From Alteromonas abrolhosensis (GTDB lineage Bacteria; Pseudomonadota; Gammaproteobacteria; Enterobacterales; Alteromonadaceae), in NCBI RefSeq assembly GCF_001953635.1, contig NZ_MEJH01000003.1, positions 248,001 through 312,000 on the forward strand: a stretch of DNA of 64,000 nucleotides, in the 5' to 3' direction. Shown here in pieces: positions 1-6,928 of this stretch (positions are counted from its first letter, which is position 1; each line of letters begins with the position of its first letter). A model generated the notes under the pieces. That model saw nothing but the letters and a program-made list of their open reading frames with translations, searched no databases and was not told the origin of the DNA. The position numbers were made by a program, and so were the translations under genes.

Positions 1-710
1 ATGTAGCGCCCACTTTGCTGGCGCAAGCTCAAGCGAAGGGACTACCAGTTTTTGAAGGTTATGGCTTATCTGAAGCGGTATCAGTATCAACATTGAACAC
101 GCCCAATTGCAATACGATGGGCAGTGCCGGAAAAACGCTTGGTCATAATCAACTGCACATCGAAGAGGGTGAAGTCGTAGTTACAGGCAACCACTTTCTG
201 GGCTATCTGAATCAACCTTCCTCATTTTATCCGACCCAGGTCAGAACCGGCGATTTAGGCGTCTTTTCTGACAACACACTTACGCTGAATGGGCGTATAA
301 AAAACATAATGGTGAACAGCTTTGGCAGAAACGTATCGCCAGAGTGGATTGAATCTTTATTGCTGGGAACGGGACTGTTTAGGCAGGCTTTGGTGTATTG
401 CGAAGCTAAACCCTACTGTGTCGCGCTCCTCGTACCCGCTTCCAATACTATTTCTAATACACAGATTCAAAGCGCCCTTGCGCTTATCAATAAGCAGTTA
501 CCTGACTATGCGCAAGTTGTTAGTTTCGCCACCATCGGTCTTTGCACGCCAGAAAACCAACTGCTTACCCCAACGGGAAAACTGAAGCGTGACGCAATAA
601 TTGCCCGCTATGCGACTGACTTAGACATGCTCTACCAGGGCCAAGACCAACACCAGTACAGCGTTCAAAGTACAACAGCATTTTCTTCTCAATTTGTTAT
701 CAAGGACTAA
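1..710 (+). CDS. AMP-binding acyl-CoA/acyl-ACP ligase, C-terminal part (gene runs off left edge)
   Basis: This is the C-terminal half of an ANL-superfamily adenylate-forming enzyme, which activates a carboxylic acid as an acyl-AMP and usually transfers it to CoA or a carrier protein. The reading frame is open to the window edge. A TTG at 15 is not a real start, because the conserved FEGYGLSE motif follows within about 20 residues and most of the family lies upstream of it. Visible motifs are YGLSE (A5-like), TGDLG (A7), GRIKN followed by NSFGRNVSPEWIE (A8 hinge) and PTGKLKRDAI with the catalytic A10 lysine. The substrate cannot be read from this half; the overall look is of a long-chain acyl ligase. 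The stop lies three bases before the next ATG, so it is very probably co-translated with the diiron-oxidase-like gene and feeds it an activated acyl substrate (inference). Confidence 0.85.
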   Translation, partial: VAPTLLAQAQAKGLPVFEGYGLSEAVSVSTLNTPNCNTMGSAGKTLGHNQLHIEEGEVVVTGNHFLGYLNQPSSFYPTQVRTGDLGVFSDNTLTLNGRIKNIMVNSFGRNVSPEWIESLLLGTGLFRQALVYCEAKPYCVALLVPASNTISNTQIQSALALINKQLPDYAQVVSFATIGLCTPENQLLTPTGKLKRDAIIARYATDLDMLYQGQDQHQYSVQSTTAFSSQFVIKD

Positions 711-713
711 TTT

Positions 714-1385
714 ATGAATTTCTATCAGCAACTTCAAAGCAACACCGAACATGCCAGACAGTCATTTTTACAGGCGCCGATTATACAACGCTGCTTTAAC
801 GGTGATTTTAACCTGAACGACTATATTGCCTTTCTTCAACAGGCTTATCATCACGTTAAGTTTACTGTTCCCCTGCTTATGGCTACAGGTGCCAAACTCA
901 ACGAAGATAAGGAATGGCTAAGAGAAGCAATTGGTGAATACATTGAAGAAGAAATGGGTCACCAAGAGTGGATCCTTAACGACCTTGCAACCTGTGGCGT
1001 TGATAAAGAACAGGCGAGGAAAAGTCAGCCTGCACCCGCCACCGAATTAATGGTTGCCTATGCTTTTGATGCAATAGCACGCAAAAGCCCACTGTATTTC
1101 TTCGGCATGGTATTCGTTTTAGAGGGCACAAGTATTGCGCTTGCCGACGCGGCTGCAAAACAAATCAAAGACAAGTTATCTCTGCCTAAATCAGCGTTTA
1201 AATACCTTACCTCTCACGGTGCGCTAGACCAAGAGCACATTGTTTTCTTTGAAGGGCTTATGAACAAAATTACTGACCCCAAAGAGCAGCAAATGATCAT
1301 TCACAGCGCGAACATGTTTTATCGCTTATACGGAGATATCTTTCGCGAATTAACACCTGAACACGGCTTGGAACAGGTTGCTTGA
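714..1385 (+). CDS. TenA/heme-oxygenase-like diiron oxidase (HDO) family protein
   Basis: The protein is 223 residues, all-helical and of the TenA/iron-containing redox enzyme type. It lacks an obvious TenA thiaminase cysteine context but shows the metal-ligand pattern of heme-oxygenase-like diiron oxidases (UndA, CADD, BesC group): E80xxH83, E137 in VLEGTS, and H168xxxD172xxH175 in HGALDQEH, with H46/H47 in the first helix. Known relatives use a transient Fe2 centre and O2 to cleave or oxidise fatty acids and amino acids. Here the gene starts three bases after an acyl ligase and is followed by a short-chain dehydrogenase, which suggests oxidation of an activated or free acyl chain (inference). 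A ribosome-binding site AAGGA lies 7 bases before the ATG. The alternative is an ordinary TenA-like protein without redox activity. The specific substrate is unknown. Confidence 0.8.
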   Translation: MNFYQQLQSNTEHARQSFLQAPIIQRCFNGDFNLNDYIAFLQQAYHHVKFTVPLLMATGAKLNEDKEWLREAIGEYIEEEMGHQEWILNDLATCGVDKEQARKSQPAPATELMVAYAFDAIARKSPLYFFGMVFVLEGTSIALADAAAKQIKDKLSLPKSAFKYLTSHGALDQEHIVFFEGLMNKITDPKEQQMIIHSANMFYRLYGDIFRELTPEHGLEQVA

Positions 1386-1450
1386 ATTCAAGGGTTTACT
1401 TCTGGTGCTTATGCGCCGAGGTAAATTGCTAACACGTAAAGGTAAATACA

Positions 1451-2296
1451 ATGAATATTCAGTGGCGTAATCAAGTGGTACTTCTTACAGGTGCAACTGG
1501 CGGTATTGGTCAAGCAATAGCCAAGGCGCTTGATGAAAAAGGTGCGCACATTATCCTAACTGGCAGAAGTAAGGCAAAGCTCGAACAGCTGCAACAAAAT
1601 TTAACCCTTCATCATACTGCCATTGTGGCTGACATTACGTCAGATGAAGGCAGAGATAGAGTAGTAAGTGCCTGCCAACGACTTCCTTTAAGTATTCTGG
1701 TTAACAATGCTGGCATTACCTATGTGGGCGAGTTTGAGGGCACCCCAATCGAGTCAATTGTGTCGACAAATATGCTGGCTCCGATGCTACTAACCCAACG
1801 CCTACTGCCGTTACTCGAACGTAGACCGTCTGCGCACGTCGTGAATGTAGGCTCAGCTTTTGGAAGCATAGGTTTTGCTGCGCACGGAACCTACTGCGCA
1901 ACAAAATTCGCTTTGAAAGGCTGGACGGAAGCGATGCACAGAGAATTCAGCGATAGCAAAATTAAATTTCACTATCTAGCGCCACGCGCAACGCGTACCG
2001 ATATAAATGACGAACGCGCTAATGCGCTAAATGAGGCATTGGGCAACCAGACAGACGAGCCTGATGCAGTAGCGCAAGCATTCATTAAACAGTTAGAAAA
2101 CAATTTGCCAAGGGTCGCGCTCGGACGTGCTGAACGCTTTTTTGCCAAGCTTAACGCGCTAGTTCCCAGTGTTGTTGACAATGCGCTGGCAAATAAACTC
2201 CCAACAATTAAACGCTATGCCTTTCAAAAAACGCAATCGCAAGACAAACAGACCAGCGCTCAAAACGATACCCGCCTAGGTAACAAGCTGGTTTAA
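1451..2296 (+). CDS. Short-chain dehydrogenase/reductase (SDR)
   Basis: This is a classical SDR of 281 residues that uses NAD(P)H to interconvert a carbonyl and an alcohol. The cofactor motif TGATGGIG sits at residues 13-20, NNAG at about 89-92, and the catalytic Ser and YxxxK appear as NVGSAFGS and TYCATK at about 135-160. It is soluble, with no signal peptide. It lies 65 bases after the diiron-oxidase-like gene and 15 bases before a secreted TPR gene, in one same-strand run that ends at a terminator near 3060. It probably acts on the product of the ligase and oxidase. The C-terminal 30 residues are polar and look disordered. The family and fold are certain from the motifs, but the substrate is not known. 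Confidence 0.88.
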   Translation: MNIQWRNQVVLLTGATGGIGQAIAKALDEKGAHIILTGRSKAKLEQLQQNLTLHHTAIVADITSDEGRDRVVSACQRLPLSILVNNAGITYVGEFEGTPIESIVSTNMLAPMLLTQRLLPLLERRPSAHVVNVGSAFGSIGFAAHGTYCATKFALKGWTEAMHREFSDSKIKFHYLAPRATRTDINDERANALNEALGNQTDEPDAVAQAFIKQLENNLPRVALGRAERFFAKLNALVPSVVDNALANKLPTIKRYAFQKTQSQDKQTSAQNDTRLGNKLV

Positions 2297-2311
2297 CACG
2301 AGGACATTATT

Positions 2312-3013
2312 ATGAAGAAATTAACCACGCTTAGCTCCACGGTAATTCTGGGACTCGGTCTGGCATTAAGTCACACTGCTATGGCTCAAGCTAACGAAGT
2401 CACAGAAAGTACAGCGCCGACATCAGCCTTAAGCGAAACGGCTACCAGCCCTTTAAAGATACTTCAGCATCAATGGGCACATATTAACTATGAACTTGAT
2501 GATGCAGAAAAGGAAAAAGCATTCGTCGCCCTTATTAATACCGCTAAATCTTTCGTAAAGGCAGAGCCCAATAACCCTGAGTTATTGATTTGGCAAGGCA
2601 TAATTCAATCCAGTACAGCCGGTGCCAAAGGGGGACTTGGTGCTCTGGACTACGCAAAGGATGCTCGTAAGAGTTTCGAACATGCAATGCGACTAGATGA
2701 AAATGCACTCTCGGGCTCAGCGATGACCAGTCTAGGCGTACTGTACCATAAGCTTCCGGGTTGGCCTATTAGCTTTGGTAACGACAAAAAAGCTGAGAAA
2801 TTGCTGAAGCATGCACTTGAAATAAACCCTGACGGGATAGACCCCAACTATTTCTACGCCGAGTACTTGTTCGATAATGGAAAATACGAGCAAGCGCTCA
2901 AGTTTGCCAAGAAAGCGCTCGACGCCCCAGCGCGCGCAGATCGTCCTATTGCAGATTCAGGTCGCAAAAGAGAGATCGCTTTATTGGAAGCGAAGATAGC
3001 GAGAAAAAGTTAG
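2312..3013 (+). CDS. Secreted TPR-repeat protein, copy 1
   Basis: The product is 233 residues with a signal peptide (cleavage near AMAQA) followed by helical TPR-like repeats. Conserved stretches are STAGAKGGLGALDYAKDA, YHKLPGWPISFGNDKKA and ALEINPDGIDPNYFYAEYLF, the last being the clearest TPR unit. It is probably periplasmic and mediates protein-protein contact. No catalytic motif is visible. It begins 15 bases after the SDR stop with a GAGG ribosome-binding site, so it belongs to the same transcript, and a strong hairpin terminator follows it. The next gene is a paralogue of it. The function is unknown; a scaffold or quality-control role for the pathway upstream is only inference. Confidence 0.8.
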   Translation: MKKLTTLSSTVILGLGLALSHTAMAQANEVTESTAPTSALSETATSPLKILQHQWAHINYELDDAEKEKAFVALINTAKSFVKAEPNNPELLIWQGIIQSSTAGAKGGLGALDYAKDARKSFEHAMRLDENALSGSAMTSLGVLYHKLPGWPISFGNDKKAEKLLKHALEINPDGIDPNYFYAEYLFDNGKYEQALKFAKKALDAPARADRPIADSGRKREIALLEAKIARKS

Positions 3014-3032
3014 TCACCCCAAAGGTATACAG

Positions 3033-3065
3033 GGAAAGGCAATGCTCTTATTGCCTTTCCATTTT
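3033..3065 (+). terminator. Rho-independent terminator after TPR copy 1
   Basis: An 11-base perfect stem (GGAAAGGCAAT paired with ATTGCCTTTCC) with a 6-base loop is followed by ATTTTC. It closes the ligase-oxidase-SDR-TPR run. Confidence 0.8.
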
Positions 3066-3201
3066 CAACAAGTATTAGATTTTCGCTGCAAATACCGTTA
3101 GATTAGCCGCCGATTCAACGATAATTCATGAAATTACTAACAATTTCGTCGAGTTATCTCGTTTATTCCTAACTACCTCTATCTTATAAAGGCGACTTTT
3201 C

Positions 3202-3849
3202 ATGCAGAAAAAGAATTTCTTCTCTCCTTTTCTATTCATCCTTATTACTACGTTGTCGATATCTACGGTTCATGCAAGCCCCCCTGATTTACTACCGTTA
3301 CAACACGCGTGGGCAAAAGCGAACTATGAGCTTGAAGGTGAAGCCCAATTAGAGGCATTTTCTACATTGATAGCGCAGGCGAAAGTGTTAGTCGAGCAAT
3401 CAGAAAATAGCGCTGAAGCACTGACCTGGCTAGCTATCTCTCAATCAAGCACTGCAAGTGCGAAAGGCGGTTTAGGTGCCCTGGACTTTGCTGAAAGTGC
3501 GAAGGAAAACTTAGAACGTGCCATTGAAAAAGAGGAAGCGGTATTAGAGGGGACGGCACTCACTGTATTAGCGGCACTTTATCATAAAGTACCAGGCTGG
3601 CCAGTTAGCTTTGGAAGCGATAAGAAGGCAAAACAATTATTTAAGCGCGCATTGGAAATTAACCCAAAAGCTATGGACCAAAACTTCTTTTATGCTGAGT
3701 TTCTTTTCGACGATGGTGAATACGAAGAAGCCCAAGGGTTTTTAATCCGTGCTCAAAACGCGCCTGAAAAAGCCAACCGCCCTCTAGCCGATAAAAAACG
3801 CAGAGAAGAGATTGCTATACTTCAGGCAAAATTGGATAAAAAAGCATAG
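3202..3849 (+). CDS. Secreted TPR-repeat protein, copy 2
   Basis: This 215-residue protein is a paralogue of the gene just upstream. It shares the order of blocks QxAWA.xNYELE, SSTASAKGGLGALDFAESA, YHKVPGWPVSFGSDKKA and ALEINPKAMDQNFFYAEFLF, the last being a TPR unit. A signal peptide ends near VHAS, so the protein is periplasmic. It lies beyond the terminator, so it probably has its own promoter in the 136-base gap after it. No enzymatic motif is visible. The pair looks like an old tandem duplication because identity is moderate rather than near-perfect. Function is unknown. Confidence 0.8.
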   Translation: MQKKNFFSPFLFILITTLSISTVHASPPDLLPLQHAWAKANYELEGEAQLEAFSTLIAQAKVLVEQSENSAEALTWLAISQSSTASAKGGLGALDFAESAKENLERAIEKEEAVLEGTALTVLAALYHKVPGWPVSFGSDKKAKQLFKRALEINPKAMDQNFFYAEFLFDDGEYEEAQGFLIRAQNAPEKANRPLADKKRREEIAILQAKLDKKA

Positions 3850-4056
3850 TATCATTTGCTTTATGCGGGGCTATCGCGCGTCGCAAATGAGTTCGAAATA
3901 AGCAATATCCCCGCTTTTTGCGTGTAGAAAGGAGAATTTAACGCCTTTCTAAATAAAAAGCGCATACATAGGTGGCACTTATCCTCATGTATAAATTGTA
4001 AACAGTTCTCATTCGGTATCAGCACTCCTATTATGAAAGAAAAAAGGAGTGGCCCA

Positions 4057-5223
4057 ATGCCTAAAATCCCACGTTCCTCAGACAACGACTATACCCAAGA
4101 GATGAGCCGAACACGCCGCGAGTTTATTGCGCGCGAAACCGGCACTCAGCTAAATCACTTAGGACACTATTCTATACCGCCTGAAACTTTGTCGGGAAAC
4201 ATAGAAAACTTCGCCGGTGTTGCACAGGTGCCTATTGGCTTCGCAGGGCCAATGCTAGTGAATGGAGAGCACGCCAAAGGTGAGTTCTACGTTCCAATGG
4301 CAACAACAGAGGGCACCTTGACCGCCAGCTACAGTAGAGGCATGCGCTTAACAAGAGAGGCTGGGGGCATAACTACCACAGTCATTGATGATGCCATGCA
4401 GCGAGCGCCTATGTTCGCGTTTTCTAACGCAAGAGAAGCCCTCGACTTTGGCAAATGGGTTGAGCAAAACTTTGAAGCCATCAAACGCGCCAGTGATAAC
4501 ACCACCAGCGTGGGCAAACTAAGGGATATCGAGCAGTACGCTGCGTCTAAGCTTCGCTGGCTAAGATTCAATTTCACCTGCGGCGATGCGGCTGGTCAGA
4601 ACATGGTAAGTAAAGCCACTAAAGCGGGTTGTGAGTGGATACAAGCGAACTACCCACGCCCTATCGAGCACTTTGTACTGGCCGCTAATCTTGATACCGA
4701 TAAAAAGCACTCTCACTTAAACTCGCTGCATACCCGCGGAAAGCGCGTTGTAGCAGAAATCACCCTGCCAAAAAAACTTATGACGGACATTATGCATTGC
4801 CCGCCAGAAGCATTATTTAAACAGCGCCAGTATTCAAATATGGGCGCACTAATGGCAGGTAGTGTTAATAACGGTGCCCACTTCGCTAACGGCATCACCG
4901 CCATGTTTATCGCTTGCGGGCAAGATGTCGCTAATGTGGCGGAGTCGTCGGCGGGGTTTACTTACGCTGAAATTACGCCAAATGGAGACTACTACTTCTC
5001 TGTGACTATTCCATCGTTAATCGTTGCTACATACGGTGGTGGAACCGGTTTAGCGACACAAAACGAATGTTTAAGCGTACTTGGCTGCACAGAAAGGGGC
5101 AGCGTAAATAAGTTTGCGGAAATTGTCGCTGCGACCGTATTGTGTGGCGATCTCTCGCTAGGTTCTGCAGTCGTCGCAGACGAATGGGTAAGCAGTCACG
5201 AGCGACTGGGTAGAAACCGTTAA
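4057..5223 (+). CDS. Hydroxymethylglutaryl-CoA reductase, class I type
   Basis: HMG-CoA reductase makes mevalonate from HMG-CoA with two NADPH. The 388-residue protein has all family signatures: ENFAGVAQVPIGFAGP near residue 50, the catalytic Glu (E85) in ATTEGTL, the cofactor-site NFTCGDAAGQNM, the catalytic Lys in DTDKKHS (K216/K217), the Asp (D290) in ACGQDVAN, and the late His (H381) in SSHERLG. A catalytic His in this C-terminal position and the TDKK motif point to the class I (biosynthetic, NADPH) form. I place the start at 4057 because AGGAG lies 7 bases upstream; an in-frame ATG at 4033 lacks such a site. No other mevalonate-pathway gene is in the window. It could supply mevalonate or act on a related acyl-CoA. 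Confidence 0.9.
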   Translation: MPKIPRSSDNDYTQEMSRTRREFIARETGTQLNHLGHYSIPPETLSGNIENFAGVAQVPIGFAGPMLVNGEHAKGEFYVPMATTEGTLTASYSRGMRLTREAGGITTTVIDDAMQRAPMFAFSNAREALDFGKWVEQNFEAIKRASDNTTSVGKLRDIEQYAASKLRWLRFNFTCGDAAGQNMVSKATKAGCEWIQANYPRPIEHFVLAANLDTDKKHSHLNSLHTRGKRVVAEITLPKKLMTDIMHCPPEALFKQRQYSNMGALMAGSVNNGAHFANGITAMFIACGQDVANVAESSAGFTYAEITPNGDYYFSVTIPSLIVATYGGGTGLATQNECLSVLGCTERGSVNKFAEIVAATVLCGDLSLGSAVVADEWVSSHERLGRNR

Positions 5224-5314
5224 AGGTTTTTAAACCTGTCACCTAACGCTTAGCAATGCAGTTCGAATAAACTGTGCGCTACTGCCGAAGGTAACTAAAT
5301 TCTGTATAGAGAAA

Positions 5315-5683
5315 TTATACAGCAGGTATGCTGGGGCGCGTAACAACAAAGTACGCGCCTATTCCCATAAATAGACCTATGCCTATGTAAGCTGGAATAG
5401 GCATTGATGCGAACAGGCAAACCAGAATAAAGCTCACCAACATACTGCAACACGCTATGCATTTCACTTTTTTCGAAATTGCACCATGTTTTCGCCACGC
5501 AACAAGACTGGGGCCATATTTAGGGTGTTGAAGTAACCAGCTTTCAAGGCGTGGTGAAGATTGAGTAAAACAAAAAAGCGCACCTATCAAAAAAACAGTT
5601 GTTGGCATTACCGGCAAGAATGCGCCAATAATACCTAGAAGGGTAAAAAACAACCCGAGTGATAAATACAGTACTTTTTTCAT
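5315..5683 (-). CDS. DUF454/YbaN-family inner-membrane protein
   Basis: A small membrane protein of the YbaN (DUF454) family, about 122 residues. A first hydrophobic block contains the family signature GAFLPVMPTTVFLIGA, a short cytoplasmic stretch carries HPKYGPSLVAW, and two further membrane segments follow. The start at 5683 gives the usual family length and puts the first membrane helix at the N-terminus. A GTG at 5749 would add 22 polar residues not typical of the family. It is convergent with the HMG-CoA reductase gene and separated from mazG by about 300 bases. The biochemical role of the family is not established. Confidence 0.82.
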   Translation of the reverse strand: MKKVLYLSLGLFFTLLGIIGAFLPVMPTTVFLIGALFCFTQSSPRLESWLLQHPKYGPSLVAWRKHGAISKKVKCIACCSMLVSFILVCLFASMPIPAYIGIGLFMGIGAYFVVTRPSIPAV

Positions 5684-5977
5684 GAAATACCAACGCCCAA
5701 TGCTAGCCGATTCCTTGGTAGGTGCTGTGACCACACACCCGCTGAACACTTTTCCGAAGTGCTAAATTTATACAGTCATTTTAGATAGTATGGATCTATG
5801 TAGCCTTGTTATAAATCAAACCTACCTTTTAACCATACGCCAAAATAACTAGGTTTCCACCTTCATTGGTCTAAATTTGTAGTACTAACATTTGCACGGT
5901 TAAAAGTGATGAGCAAATCCGAGACCTTACTATCTGGCTTATTTTCAACCTTAACGGTGAAGTTGTAGAAGGATAAA

Positions 5978-6928
5978 CTACTTCCTATCGGACGACTGTT
6001 TAACCTGCTGCCACAGCGCTTCCATTTCATCAAGCGTCAATGCGTCGAGCTTCTCGCCCTGCTCTGCCGCCAAGCGCTCTACACCTTTAAAACGGTTAGC
6101 AAACTTGTTACTGGCGTTTCTAAGAGCGGTATCCGCATCTACCTTGCAATGCCTTGCCAAGTTAACCATGGCAAAAAGTGCATCGCCAATTTCTTCTTCA
6201 ATTGCTTGTTGGTTGTCGGGCACGCCACTTTTTAAAGGTGCAACACCAGCATCCAGTGCCCCCTCTGCTCGCTGCTTGAAGTCTAGCTCTTGCTGAATCT
6301 CTTCCACTTCCTCGCGCACTTTATCTATGACTGGAGCGGCATCAGGCCAATCAAAACCTACCTTTGCACAGGCTTTCTGCAGCTTTTGCGCATACATAAG
6401 TGCAGGCATACCTCTGGGTACACTATCTAGAATACTGGGCTCTATTGCTTCGTCGTCTTGCTTCAAACGCTGCTTTTTAAGCTGCTTTTCTTGGGCTTTG
6501 ATAGCATCCCACTGCGCGTTTAAAGCACTGTCGTTCAATTGGGTACGTTCGACCGTGACGTTTTCATTTGTATCCCCTGCACCCTCAGATGCGAGCGGGT
6601 TAGCAAAAACATGAGGGTGACGACGCACGAGCTTATCACTAATGCTTTGCGCCACATCGTCAAAAGTAAATACGCTAGATTCACTGGCTATCTGCGCGTA
6701 GAACACCACTTGAAACAGCAAATCACCCAACTCATCTTTGATGTCATGCATATCACCAGTGGCAATAGCATCAGCCACTTCGTAGGCTTCTTCTATGGTG
6801 TAGCGAGTTAGGCTTTCCATGGTTTGTTTTACATCCCACTGGCATCCAGATTGCGGATCGCGCAGCTGCGCCATAATGTCAAGCAGCCGCTGCGTTTCAC
6901 TAAGCTTAGCTTTGTTTGCGTTTTGCAT
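5978..6928 (-). CDS. mazG: Nucleoside triphosphate pyrophosphohydrolase MazG
   Basis: MazG hydrolyses NTPs and dNTPs to the monophosphate and pyrophosphate and is linked to the stringent response through nucleotide pools. The 316-residue protein has two MazG domains. The first has DPQSGCQWDVKQT and the EEAYEVADAI and DELGDLLFQVVF metal-binding helices; the second has EEVEEIQQEL and EEIGDALFAMVNLARH. It is about 50 residues longer than the E. coli protein because of polar insertions between residues about 115-170 and 215-235. Its start overlaps the 3' end of relA by 23 bases, so the two are translationally coupled. The mazEF toxin-antitoxin genes that sit between relA and mazG in E. coli are absent. 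Confidence 0.95.
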   Translation of the reverse strand: MQNANKAKLSETQRLLDIMAQLRDPQSGCQWDVKQTMESLTRYTIEEAYEVADAIATGDMHDIKDELGDLLFQVVFYAQIASESSVFTFDDVAQSISDKLVRRHPHVFANPLASEGAGDTNENVTVERTQLNDSALNAQWDAIKAQEKQLKKQRLKQDDEAIEPSILDSVPRGMPALMYAQKLQKACAKVGFDWPDAAPVIDKVREEVEEIQQELDFKQRAEGALDAGVAPLKSGVPDNQQAIEEEIGDALFAMVNLARHCKVDADTALRNASNKFANRFKGVERLAAEQGEKLDALTLDEMEALWQQVKQSSDRK

